A stretch of DNA of 64,000 bases from Nocardioides oleivorans. Lineage in GTDB: Bacteria > Actinomycetota > Actinomycetes > Propionibacteriales > Nocardioidaceae. Positions 51,897-60,171 of this stretch are shown piece by piece. Position 1 is the first letter of the stretch, and each line of letters starts with the position of its first letter. Both the position numbers and the translations under genes were made by a program. The notes beneath the pieces are model-generated. The model had not been told where the DNA came from and made no database searches. It saw nothing but the letters and a program-made list of their open reading frames with translations. The DNA is taken from assembly GCF_004137255.1 (NCBI RefSeq), contig NZ_SDWT01000001.1:62001-126000 (forward strand). The letters are read 5' to 3'.

Positions 51897-52361
51897 ATGG
51901 GCGACACCTTCACCACCCGGATCCAGGCGCGCTACCGCGACATCAACCTCGCCGGCCACGTGGACAACGTCGAGGCCGTCCGGGTGCTCGACGAGGCGCG
52001 GCTCGAGTTCTTCCGCTTCGCCCCGCTGCCCGGCCTTCCCACAGGACAGACCGGGCTGCTGCACGCCGTCGACGACGGGGTCTCCGAGCTCGTGGCGTCG
52101 CAGGCGATCGAGTACCACGCCGAGATGCGCTTCGTGCCCTACCAGCCGTTCCTCGCCACCTTGTGGGTCACCCGGATCGGGAGCTCGTCGTTCACCGTCG
52201 GCGCCGAGATCCGGGTCGAGGAGGGCGGCGCCCCGGCCGTGGCGTGGGAGTGCGTCAACGTGCTGTGGGACCACCGCGCCCAGACGGCGTGGCGGCTCAG
52301 CGACGCGGTGCGGGCCGACCTCGAGCGCTACCTCGGCGATCCGGTGTCCATGCGCCGCTGA
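51897..52361 (+). CDS. Hotdog-fold acyl-CoA thioesterase
   Basis: A 154-residue 4-hydroxybenzoyl-CoA thioesterase-like protein. The active-site stretch is RYRDINLAGHVDNVEAVRVLDEARLEFF near the N-terminus, with Asp in the usual catalytic position. The ATG at 51897 was chosen because the family begins there and GGGAG lies about 11 bases upstream; an in-frame ATG at 51783 would add 38 unrelated residues. Substrate unknown. Confidence 0.85.
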   Translation: MGDTFTTRIQARYRDINLAGHVDNVEAVRVLDEARLEFFRFAPLPGLPTGQTGLLHAVDDGVSELVASQAIEYHAEMRFVPYQPFLATLWVTRIGSSSFTVGAEIRVEEGGAPAVAWECVNVLWDHRAQTAWRLSDAVRADLERYLGDPVSMRR

Positions 52362-52364
52362 GCA

Positions 52365-52835
52365 TCACGGCTCCGGTCGCACCAGCACCTCGAAGTCCTG
52401 CCCGTCGTGGGTCGACGCGAACCGCCCGACGCGGGAGAAGCCGAGGCCCTCGACGACCCGCAGGGCGCGGGCGTTGAACGACGCGACGGTCACCCTGAAC
52501 GCCGGCGGCGCGAAGGCGGCCCGCCCGTGGGCCAGACCGACCGCGACGGCGACCGGACCGAGGCCCCGTCCGGTGAGCGACGGCCGGAGCCCGCCGCCGG
52601 TGTCGAGTGCGCGGTCGTCGTACTCCCACCCGGGGACGCGGCCGTCCTCGCCGTAGGAGCGGAACCCGACGAGCTCGTCGCCCGAGAGCACCGCGTGGAA
52701 GCCGGACGCGGGGTCGAGCAGCCAGTCCGGGTCGGCGCCGGTCATGTCGTAGGAGGAGTACGGCGGGTCGTAGCGCCACGCGCAGATGTCGAGCGCGTGC
52801 TCGCGCGACAGGGGCGCGATGGCGAGGCCGCTCAC
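52365..52835 (-). CDS. GNAT-family N-acetyltransferase
   Basis: A 156-residue acetyltransferase. The acetyl-CoA loop lies at LRPSLTGRGLGPVAVAVGL, and the C-terminal part has VASFNARALRVVEGLGFSRVG. The N-terminal PLSREHALDICAWRYDPPYSSYD is typical of actinobacterial aminoglycoside-like or small-molecule GNATs. The GTG at 52835 overlaps the stop of the upstream secreted-protein gene (GTGA). Convergent with the thioesterase gene. Confidence 0.87.
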   Translation of the reverse strand: MSGLAIAPLSREHALDICAWRYDPPYSSYDMTGADPDWLLDPASGFHAVLSGDELVGFRSYGEDGRVPGWEYDDRALDTGGGLRPSLTGRGLGPVAVAVGLAHGRAAFAPPAFRVTVASFNARALRVVEGLGFSRVGRFASTHDGQDFEVLVRPEP

Positions 52836-54289
52836 CTGCGCGGGGTGGCGTCGGGTGCCCGGACGGCGTACTGCACGTCGGGCGCCGGGTGCTCCGGCCC
52901 CACCAGCGAGCCCAGCGTGATGCTGGTGTTCCCGCGGCTGGCGACCACGTCGAGGGTCGGATCCGCCGGCAGCCGCCAGGTCTGCTCGATCGCCCCACGC
53001 ATGCGACCGCGGGGGCCGACCGTGAACGACCGAGCCGTCACCGCCCAGTCGGTCGCGTCGCGCTCGTGCCGCACGTGCGCCACGACCCCGCGCCCGTCGC
53101 CGTCGACCGACAGGTCGAGGGAGCGGTCGTACCACGAGACGTTGCCCTCCGTGGTGCTCCCGGCGAGGCGCTCGGCGGTGGGGCGGCCGCGCGAGGGGGC
53201 CCACGTCGCGACCCAGCTGCGCAGCTGGCTCACGGGCGAGGCTCCCAGCGGCAGGTCCGTGGGATCCGGCTTGCCGGCCGCCTGCCAGGCGACGACGCCC
53301 ACGCCGGAGTCGGTGATCGCCGCGCGGCCGGCGGCCACGCCGTACGTCCAGCGCGATGTCCAGGAGCGCGGGTGGGACGGCTTCCCCGACAGCACCAGGA
53401 CGCGGGAGTCACGGCCGTAGAGCTCGCCGGTCGAGCGGTTCTGCGAGACGGTCGCCACGAAGCGGCCTCCCGCGACGTCCACGGCTCGGGCGGTGAACCC
53501 GCCGGACGGCCGGCGACGGGTGTGCTTGGTCGTCCACTCCTCGGTGCTCGCGTTGTAGCCGTCGATCCGGAGGAGCCCGCCGTACCAGGACCCGGGCTCC
53601 TCCTCGTAGCCACCGCTGCGCACGGTGAGCAGGCTCCCGGTGTCGTTGATCGCGGCGATCATGTCCTCGCCCGTGTTGAGGGGGAGCTCCGGTCGGGCCA
53701 GGTCGCGCCAGCCGAGGTCGGGGTGGTAGCTCGTCAGGTGGTGCGGCCGCCCGTAGCCGCTGTTGCTGGTGAACAGGGCGTACTGGCCCTGCGGCGAGTA
53801 GTCCACCGACCCGATCTCGCCCTCGGGCCGCACCTTCCACACCCAGCCGTCGTCACCCCTCCACACCAGCTGCAGCAGGCGGGTCGGGGGTTCCTCGACA
53901 CCGGTCTTCACCGCGCACTCCACGGCGACCGCGAGGTTCGAGACGGCCGTCGCCGCGTCGACGACGCGACAGTCCTCGACGTCGTCGAGGCTCGTCACCT
54001 CCGCCCGGGGACCGAGCGAGCCGTCAGCGGCCAGGCGCTGGTCGAAGACCGTCGCGTCGTGGTCGCCACCGACGCTGACCAGCGCGGTGCTGCCGTCGGC
54101 GAGCGCGATCGCGAGGCTGCCGTCGCTCGCCGCGTGCAGGGGGCTCCACTGCCCGGGAGCGCCCGCGCGGAGCTGTGCGACGACGCGGTCCGGGGACGGC
54201 TCGGCAGGCTGCGCACCCGACGCGGCGAGCGGGACGCCCACCGCCACGACAACGAGCGCGGGCAGCAGGCGGTGACGGAGCATGCGCAC
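52832..54289 (-). CDS. Secreted protein of unknown function
   Basis: A 485-residue protein with a signal peptide (MRMLRHRLLPALVVVAVGVPLAASG, cleavage near 25-28). The body has repeated beta-type segments such as GSVDYSPQGQYALFTSNSGYG and DGSLAIALADGSTALVSVGG, suggesting a beta-propeller. I recognise no specific family. An ATG two codons downstream is an equally good start. It overlaps the GNAT gene and lies 41 bases past the end of the PucR gene on the same strand. Confidence 0.72.
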   Translation of the reverse strand: MRMLRHRLLPALVVVAVGVPLAASGAQPAEPSPDRVVAQLRAGAPGQWSPLHAASDGSLAIALADGSTALVSVGGDHDATVFDQRLAADGSLGPRAEVTSLDDVEDCRVVDAATAVSNLAVAVECAVKTGVEEPPTRLLQLVWRGDDGWVWKVRPEGEIGSVDYSPQGQYALFTSNSGYGRPHHLTSYHPDLGWRDLARPELPLNTGEDMIAAINDTGSLLTVRSGGYEEEPGSWYGGLLRIDGYNASTEEWTTKHTRRRPSGGFTARAVDVAGGRFVATVSQNRSTGELYGRDSRVLVLSGKPSHPRSWTSRWTYGVAAGRAAITDSGVGVVAWQAAGKPDPTDLPLGASPVSQLRSWVATWAPSRGRPTAERLAGSTTEGNVSWYDRSLDLSVDGDGRGVVAHVRHERDATDWAVTARSFTVGPRGRMRGAIEQTWRLPADPTLDVVASRGNTSITLGSLVGPEHPAPDVQYAVRAPDATPRR

Positions 54290-54330
54290 CAGGACCTCCC
54301 GGACAGGTGGTTCCCGACCCTACGCCTGCC

Positions 54331-55602
54331 TCAGCCGACGATCTCCAACGCACGCAGCGCGACGGCGACGTCGAGGCGCAGGTGCGGGTCGGTCGCCACG
54401 GGCCCGAGGATCCGCTGCAGCTTGCCGACGCGGTAGCGCATCGTGTTGTAGTGGAAGAACTGGGCGCGAGCGGCCTCGGCGACGTTGAAGTTGGTGTCGA
54501 GCAGCACCTGCAGGGTCTCGCGGAGGTCGGCCGCCTCGGGGGTGCGCTCGGCGAGCGGTCCGAGCACGTCGGCGGCGAACGCCGTCAGCTCGGCGCCGTC
54601 CGGCACCAGCGCGAGCAGGCGGTGCAGGCCGAGCTGGTCGAAGCGGGTCACCGACCCACCGCCGTGGACGCGGCGACCGATCTCGACCGCGCGCTGGGCC
54701 TGGCGGAAGGCCTCGGGCAGCTCGCCGAGGCCCTCGGCGACCCGGCTCACGCCGGCCGAGAACGCGATCCGGCCACCCCCGCGGTCACCGCGCACGGCCT
54801 CGACGATCCGGTCGACCGCGGCGTGACCGGCGCCGACGTCGGAGCCCGGGGCCAGCGGCACCAGGGTGACGACCTCGCGGCTGAACGCGACCGAGGCGAT
54901 GCTGTCGTCGGCTGCGGCAGCCACCTGCCGCCACGCGTGGGCGAAGCGGTCCTGCCACGCGCGGCGCTCCTCCGGCCCGGGGCGCAGGGCTGCGATCGCG
55001 TCGGGGTCGAGCGTCGCGACCACCACAACCACGGGCCGGCCGAGCTGCCAGCCGAAGGCCTGGGCGTGCTCGGCGACGTAGTCGTCCTCGCCGGCCCGGC
55101 CGAGGAAGACGTCGCGCAGGAAGTCGCCGCGGTACTTGTTCTCCACCGCGGTGATCGCCTCGACCCGCGTCACCAGCAGCGCCGCGACGATCGCCGCGCG
55201 CTCGAGGGCGTGCACGTCGGAGGCGTGGATCCGGCCGTCGGGGCGCAGGGCCACCAGCCGCGCGAGGTCGACGCCGGCGGCCACCACCCGGCGTACCAGT
55301 GCTTCCCCGCCCCCGACCGCCGTGCCGTCGGGGTCGATCCGCTCGACGCGCAGCCGGCCCGTCTGATCCCACAGGTCGGCAGCGGACAGGGACTCCCGCT
55401 GGGCCTCGTCGAGGTGGGCTGCACGCTCGCGGCCGTCGGTCGAGGTGAACACGACCCCGCACCCCAGGGCGTCGCCGACCGCCTCGGCGATCGCGGCCAG
55501 GTCTCCGCCTTCCAGCACGATGTGCGACAGCGCCGTGTGCAGTGCATCGGCGCGCTCGAGCGCCGCGACGGCGTCCGGGTCGCTTATCAAGTCTTGGCCC
55601 AC
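54331..55602 (-). CDS. PucR-family transcriptional regulator
   Basis: A 423-residue regulator. It has an N-terminal sensor region (about 1-150), a GGDEF-like CdaR middle domain (about 160-290) and the C-terminal PucR helix-turn-helix with LQVLLDTNFNVAEAARAQFFHYNTMRYRVGKLQRILG. PucR proteins control purine and ureide catabolism. It is divergent from allH-allF-allG across 65 bases and is their likely regulator. It may also act on the other heterocycle blocks in this window. Confidence 0.9.
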   Translation of the reverse strand: MGQDLISDPDAVAALERADALHTALSHIVLEGGDLAAIAEAVGDALGCGVVFTSTDGRERAAHLDEAQRESLSAADLWDQTGRLRVERIDPDGTAVGGGEALVRRVVAAGVDLARLVALRPDGRIHASDVHALERAAIVAALLVTRVEAITAVENKYRGDFLRDVFLGRAGEDDYVAEHAQAFGWQLGRPVVVVVATLDPDAIAALRPGPEERRAWQDRFAHAWRQVAAAADDSIASVAFSREVVTLVPLAPGSDVGAGHAAVDRIVEAVRGDRGGGRIAFSAGVSRVAEGLGELPEAFRQAQRAVEIGRRVHGGGSVTRFDQLGLHRLLALVPDGAELTAFAADVLGPLAERTPEAADLRETLQVLLDTNFNVAEAARAQFFHYNTMRYRVGKLQRILGPVATDPHLRLDVAVALRALEIVG

Positions 55603-55654
55603 TTCTGCCCCTTGCTTGTCAGGAACTCACATCGGCGAGTGTGTCATGGCCCGA

Positions 55655-55660
55655 TAGCGT
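55655..55660 (+). promoter_or_regulatory. -10 element of the allH operon (predicted leaderless)
   Basis: TAGCGT, 7 bases before the GTG at 55668, in the 65-base divergent region shared with the PucR gene. Confidence 0.5.
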
Positions 55661-55667
55661 CGGCGAG

Positions 55668-56420
55668 GTGATCCCCCGCCACGTCCCCCGCTCGATCGGG
55701 GCCGCCGCCCCCACGCGCGTCGCGGAGCGACTGGCCGAGGCGGTCGACGGGCCGCGCGACGTGCTCCACGCGAGCGCCACGGCGTTGTACGTCGACCTCG
55801 ACGGCTGGTGCCTCGGGCTGGTCTCGGCATCGGCGACCCGCGTGCCCTGCGCCCTCTGGTCGACGCTCGACGACCTCACGCCGCTGGCCGGTCGTCCCGT
55901 GGTCGTCAGCGACGGGACGCTCGTGGTCGGCGACTGCGAGGTCCGGGTCGCGCGCCTGGTGGACCCGCGCATCACCCGGGTCGGACGTCATGACACGTGC
56001 TCGGCCAAGCACTCGGACGCCGTGACGTCCCGGCTGGACGGCCTCGAGCTGCCGGCCGAGGGACGCCTGACCGAGCCCGACCTCGACCGGCTGATCGGCC
56101 GCGGCCCCGGCCTCACCCCGCTCGGCGACGACGTCGTCGCGGGCTGGCTGGCCACCCGCGCGGCGCTCGGCCGCGACGACGAGGCGATCACCGACGGCGT
56201 CCGACGCCGCCTGGGCGCGACCACGCTCCTGTCCGCGACCCTGCTGGACTGCGCGATCCGGGGCGAGGCGCTGCCCCAGCTGGCGGCCTGGCTCGCCCAC
56301 CCCACCGCGACGACCGAGCAGGCGCTGCTCGCCGTCGGCGCCACCTCCGGCGCGGGCCTGATGGCCGGCGCGGAGCTCGCGCTCACCTCACTCGAAGAGA
56401 AGTCCGGGAGGGCTGCATGA
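55668..56420 (+). CDS. allH: DUF2877 protein AllH (oxamate carbamoyltransferase component)
   Basis: A 250-residue DUF2877 (YlbF/AllH) protein. The family core is GRGPGLTPLGDDVVAGWLATRAAL, followed by TTLLSATLLDCAIRGEALPQL. In E. coli AllF, AllG and AllH together form oxamic transcarbamylase, which converts oxalurate and phosphate to oxamate and carbamoyl phosphate. The GTG at 55668 fits the leaderless -10; the longer open frame upstream overlaps the divergent PucR gene and is not used. Confidence 0.85.
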   Translation: MIPRHVPRSIGAAAPTRVAERLAEAVDGPRDVLHASATALYVDLDGWCLGLVSASATRVPCALWSTLDDLTPLAGRPVVVSDGTLVVGDCEVRVARLVDPRITRVGRHDTCSAKHSDAVTSRLDGLELPAEGRLTEPDLDRLIGRGPGLTPLGDDVVAGWLATRAALGRDDEAITDGVRRRLGATTLLSATLLDCAIRGEALPQLAAWLAHPTATTEQALLAVGATSGAGLMAGAELALTSLEEKSGRAA

Positions 56421-56485
56421 CCACACCCCACGACGTTCCACTCCCCCGCTTCGCTCCTCCGAGCAACGCCGCGGGGACCCCGTGA
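56417..56485 (+). CDS. Possible 22-codon bridging ORF
   Basis: An ATG overlapping the allH stop (ATGA, 56417-56420) opens a 22-codon frame whose TGA (56483-56485) overlaps the allF GTG (56482-56484). It exactly spans the 61-base gap, so a ribosome could pass from allH to allF by two reinitiation steps. The peptide (MTTPHDVPLPRF...) has no recognised motif. It may be coincidence; only the geometry supports it. Confidence 0.3.
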   Translation: MTTPHDVPLPRFAPPSNAAGTP

Positions 56486-57966
56486 GCACGGACCACGTCG
56501 AGCTCCGGAGCGGCGCGTACGCCGACTCGGTGACCCTGCTCCAGGTGAGCCGCGCAGTGCAGGCCGCGCCGGGGGTGGCGGCCGCCCAGGTGGCGATGGC
56601 CACCGGACTCAACCTCGAGGTGCTCACCGGCATGGGCTTCGACGTGCCCGACTCCTCCCCCAACGACATGGTCGTGGCCCTCCGCCTCGACGACGACGCC
56701 GACCTCGCCGCCGCGCTCGCCGCCGTCGACACCGCGCTCGTGCCCACGCGTCCAGGCTCGGGCGACACCACGGTCGCCCCGCCGCGCACCACCGGCTCCG
56801 CCCTCCGGCGCACCGGCTCCGGCGCCGTCGCACTCGTCTCTGTCCCCGGCGCCAGCGCCACGGTCGAGGCGATGGACGCCCTCGAGGCCGGCCACGACGT
56901 GATGGTCTTCAGCGACAACGTCCCGGTCGCCGAGGAGGTCGCCCTCAAGCAGTACGCCACCTCCCGCGGCGCGCTCGTGATGGGACCCGACTGCGGCACC
57001 GCGGTCATCGACGGCGTCGGCCTCGGCTTCGCGAACACCGTGCGTCCCGGCCGGATCGGCATCGTCGCCGCGTCCGGCACCGGCTGCCAGCAGCTGCTCG
57101 CGCTGCTCGACCACGCGGGCACGAGCCTGCCGGGCGTCGGCGTGCGCCACGCGCTCGGCGTCGGCGGGCGCGACCTCTCCTCTGCGGTCGGCGGTCTCTC
57201 CACCCGCGAGGCCCTGCGCCGCCTCGACGAGGACCCCGACGTCGACCTCGTCGTGGTGGTCTCCAAGCCACCTGCCCCCGAGGTCGCCGCATCCCTGCAG
57301 GAGTACGCCGACGGGCTGGGCACGCCGGTCGAGCTCGGTCTGCTCGGCCGCGGTCAGCGCGACCTCACCGCCGTCGCCGAGTCGGTGCTCGCGCGGCTCG
57401 GGCACGCTGCCCCCGCGTGGCCGTCGTACGGCTCGGACGGCACCGGCCCCGCCAGCGGCCCGCTGCTGCGGGGACTGTTCGTCGGCGGCACGCTCTGCGA
57501 CGAGTCCATGCTGATGGCGACCGAGGCCCTCGGCCCGGTGCGCAGCAACATCCCGCTCTCCGACGACCTCGCGCTCACCGACGAGCTCCTCGTCGACGAC
57601 CACACGTTCGTCGACTTCGGCGACGACGCCCTCACCCAGGGCCGCGCCCACCCGATGATCGACCCGACGCTGCGCAACGAGCAGCTCGCGCGTGCGGCCG
57701 CCGACCCGGCGACCGGCGTGATCCTGCTCGACCTGGTCCTCGGCCACGGCGCCGAGCCCGACCCCGCCTCGCTGCTGGCACCCGCCATCGAGGCGGCTCG
57801 CGCGGAGCGGCGGATCCCGGTCATCGTCAGCCTCGTCGGCACCGAGCTCGACCCCCAGGGCCTCGCCGCCCAGCGCGACGCGCTCGTCGCAGCCGGCGCC
57901 GAGGTGCACCTCTCCAACGCGGCCGCGACCCGCCGCGCCCTCGACCTGATCGGAGCACGCGCATGA
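56482..57966 (+). CDS. allF: FdrA/AllF, acyl-CoA-synthetase-like oxamate carbamoyltransferase component
   Basis: A 494-residue FdrA-family protein resembling succinyl-CoA synthetase alpha/beta chains. The N-terminal region is VELRSGAYADSVTLLQVSRAV, followed by a CoA-binding-like fold with VMGPDCGTAVIDGVGLGFAN and GIVAASGTGCQQLLALLDHAG. It is the large catalytic component of the AllFGH transcarbamylase. The GTG start is coupled to the small bridging ORF, and the stop overlaps allG (ATGA). Confidence 0.87.
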   Translation: MSTDHVELRSGAYADSVTLLQVSRAVQAAPGVAAAQVAMATGLNLEVLTGMGFDVPDSSPNDMVVALRLDDDADLAAALAAVDTALVPTRPGSGDTTVAPPRTTGSALRRTGSGAVALVSVPGASATVEAMDALEAGHDVMVFSDNVPVAEEVALKQYATSRGALVMGPDCGTAVIDGVGLGFANTVRPGRIGIVAASGTGCQQLLALLDHAGTSLPGVGVRHALGVGGRDLSSAVGGLSTREALRRLDEDPDVDLVVVVSKPPAPEVAASLQEYADGLGTPVELGLLGRGQRDLTAVAESVLARLGHAAPAWPSYGSDGTGPASGPLLRGLFVGGTLCDESMLMATEALGPVRSNIPLSDDLALTDELLVDDHTFVDFGDDALTQGRAHPMIDPTLRNEQLARAAADPATGVILLDLVLGHGAEPDPASLLAPAIEAARAERRIPVIVSLVGTELDPQGLAAQRDALVAAGAEVHLSNAAATRRALDLIGARA

Positions 57967-59348
57967 GCGACACGACCATCGTCACCGTCGGCGCCGACAT
58001 GTTCGCCGAGGCCGTCGAGGGCCAGGCCGTCGACGTCGAGCGCGTCGACTGGCGCCCGCCGATGCCCGGGACCGAGGCCGACCTCGCGAAGGTCGCGACC
58101 GACCCGCGCCGCACCGAGGCCAACCGGAGGGCCGTCGAGGCCATGCTCGGCGTCACCGCGCACCTGGTCGACGTCGCCCCGGCGTCCGAGGTGCTCGGTC
58201 TGGAGAAGGGTCAGTTCCTCCACGCCGGACCGCCGATCGAGTGGGAGCGCGCGTCCGGACCGCTCCGCGGCGCCCTCATGGGCGGCGCCGTGCTCGAGGG
58301 GCTCGTCGACGACGCCGAGGACGCGGTCGCGCTCTTCGAGTCCGGCAGCAGCGTCAGCCTCGAGCCGTGCCACCACCGCAGCGCCGTCGGCCCGATGGCG
58401 GGAGTCGTCACGCCGTCGATGTGGATGTGGGTCCTCGAGGACCGCAGCACCGGCCGGCGGACGTACTGCTCGCTCAACGAGGGCCTCGGCAAGGTGCTGC
58501 GCTACGGCGCCTACAACGACGAGGTGCTCACCCGGCTGCGCTGGATGGGCGACGTGCTCGGCCCCCTGCTGCAGGCTGCGGTGCGCGGCACCGAGGAGGC
58601 CACCGACGTCACCGGCATCCTCACCCAGATGCTCCAGATGGGCGACGAGGCCCACAACCGCAACCGCGCCGGCACGCTGATGCTGCTGCGCGACCTCTCC
58701 CCCGCGATGGTCGACGCCGGCTTCGACAGCTCCGACGTCGCGGACTCGCTCCGCTTCGTCGGTGGCAACGACCACTTCTTCCTCAACCTCGCGATGCCCG
58801 CCTGCAAGCTCGCGCTCGACGCCGGTCGCGACGTGCCCGGCTCGACGATGGTGGTCGCGATGGCCCGCAACGGCACCGACTTCGGCATCCAGGTCTCGGG
58901 CACGGGCGACGAGTGGTTCACCGGCCCGGCCCAGGTGGCCGAGGGCCTCTTCCTCGGCGACTACGGCCCCGACGACGCCAACCCCGACATCGGCGACTCC
59001 GCGATCACCGAGACCGCCGGCATCGGCGGCTTCGCGATGGCGACCGCCCCCGCGATCGTCCGGCTCGTCGGGGGCAGCGTCCCCGACGCGCTCGCCACCA
59101 CCCGCCGGATGCACGAGATCACCCTCGCGGAGAACCCCCGCTGGACGGTCCCGGTCCTCGAGTTCCAGGGCACGCCCACAGGCATCGACGTCACGAAGGT
59201 CGTCCGCACCGGGATCCTGCCGCAGATCAACACCGGCATGGCCGGCGCCGTCGCCGGTGTCGGTCAGGTCGGCGCCGGGCTCGTCACCCCGCCCGCGGAG
59301 ATCTTCCCGAAGGCGCTCGCGGCCCTCGCCGCCCAGGTACCTGCTTGA
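57963..59348 (+). CDS. allG: DUF1116 protein AllG (oxamate carbamoyltransferase component)
   Basis: A 461-residue DUF1116 (YlbE/AllG) protein. Segments typical of the family include WRPPMPG, GPPIEWERASGPLRGALMGG, GDEAHNRNRAG and GGNDHFFLNLAMPACKLA. It completes the AllF-AllG-AllH set. The carbamate kinase that normally sits next to these genes is instead 25-30 kb away beside the ring-opening amidohydrolase. The ATG at 57963 overlaps the allF stop; the stop lies 1 base before palindrome copy C. Confidence 0.87.
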   Translation: MSDTTIVTVGADMFAEAVEGQAVDVERVDWRPPMPGTEADLAKVATDPRRTEANRRAVEAMLGVTAHLVDVAPASEVLGLEKGQFLHAGPPIEWERASGPLRGALMGGAVLEGLVDDAEDAVALFESGSSVSLEPCHHRSAVGPMAGVVTPSMWMWVLEDRSTGRRTYCSLNEGLGKVLRYGAYNDEVLTRLRWMGDVLGPLLQAAVRGTEEATDVTGILTQMLQMGDEAHNRNRAGTLMLLRDLSPAMVDAGFDSSDVADSLRFVGGNDHFFLNLAMPACKLALDAGRDVPGSTMVVAMARNGTDFGIQVSGTGDEWFTGPAQVAEGLFLGDYGPDDANPDIGDSAITETAGIGGFAMATAPAIVRLVGGSVPDALATTRRMHEITLAENPRWTVPVLEFQGTPTGIDVTKVVRTGILPQINTGMAGAVAGVGQVGAGLVTPPAEIFPKALAALAAQVPA

Positions 59349-59398
59349 GCGGTGAGTGAGCCACATTCGACGGGTGCGGGAGGTGGCTCACTCACCGC
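59349..59398. repeat. Palindromic repeat copy C
   Basis: CGGTGAGTGAGCCACATTC at 59350, a short loop, then an arm matching it except at two bases and ending GGCTCACTCACCG. The fullest palindrome of the four copies. It begins right after the allG stop. Confidence 0.85.
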
Positions 59399-59432
59399 CC
59401 ACCGGCGTGTCGTGACCGACGCGCCGAGGGAG

Positions 59433-59480
59433 CGGTGGCCCAGCGACATTCCATCGCCCTGGAATGTGGCTCACTCACCG
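59433..59480. repeat. Palindromic repeat copy D
   Basis: The right arm TGGAATGTGGCTCACTCACCG is intact while the left arm (CGGTGGCCCAGCGACATTCCA) has drifted. It starts exactly 83 bp after copy C, the same spacing as between A and B, and lies just past the plsC stop on the opposite strand. Confidence 0.8.
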
Positions 59481-59493
59481 CCCACGAGTGGAC

Positions 59494-60171
59494 TCAGGCG
59501 TCGACCGGGCGCTCGTTGTAGACGCCGGCGGGCTCCTGGCCGGTGAGCCCGCCGATGGCGGCCATGATCCGGTCGGTGAGGTCACGCCGGGCGCGGCCGG
59601 TGGGTACGCCGTCGTACTCGCCCGCGACGCGGATCGGCTCGCCGAAGCGCACGGACACCTTGGCGAGCCTCGGCACGTTGGAGCCGATCGGCTGGATGTC
59701 CGGGGTGCCGGTCAGGCCGACCGGGACGACCGGGCAGCCGGCGGTGAGCGCGAGGTGCGCGACGCCGGTGCGGCCGCGGTAGATCCGGCCGTCGCGTGAG
59801 CGGGTGCCCTCGGGGTAGATGCCGAACGCCTCGCCGCGCCCGAGCACCTCGAGCGCGGTGTCGAGGCTGGCCAGCGCGGCCTTGGTGTCGTCGCGGTCGA
59901 CCGGCAGCATGCCGAGTCCCTCGAACCAGGCGCGCTGCGCGGAGCCCCTCAGGCCACTGCCGGTGAAGTAGTCGGACTTCGCCAGGAAGACGACCTTGCG
60001 CGGCACGATGCACGGGATGACCACGCTGTCCACGAAGGAGAGGTGGTTGCTCGCCACGATCACCGGGCCGGAGTCGGGCACGTGGTGCAGGCCCTCGACC
60101 GTCGGCCGCCACACGGCTCGCGCCAAGGGAGGTACGACGCTGTGCAGCACCGTGTAGAGCATGTCGGTCAT
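59494..60171 (-). CDS. plsC: 1-acyl-sn-glycerol-3-phosphate acyltransferase family protein
   Basis: A 225-residue PlsC-type acyltransferase. The catalytic NHLSFVD (NHx4D) is near residue 40, the acceptor-site motif is YPEGTRSRDG, and a later segment is GCPVVPVGLTG. It esterifies lysophosphatidate or a related lipid at the membrane. The ATG at 60171 overlaps the stop of the alkyltransferase-like gene (ATGA). Confidence 0.92.
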   Translation of the reverse strand: MTDMLYTVLHSVVPPLARAVWRPTVEGLHHVPDSGPVIVASNHLSFVDSVVIPCIVPRKVVFLAKSDYFTGSGLRGSAQRAWFEGLGMLPVDRDDTKAALASLDTALEVLGRGEAFGIYPEGTRSRDGRIYRGRTGVAHLALTAGCPVVPVGLTGTPDIQPIGSNVPRLAKVSVRFGEPIRVAGEYDGVPTGRARRDLTDRIMAAIGGLTGQEPAGVYNERPVDA

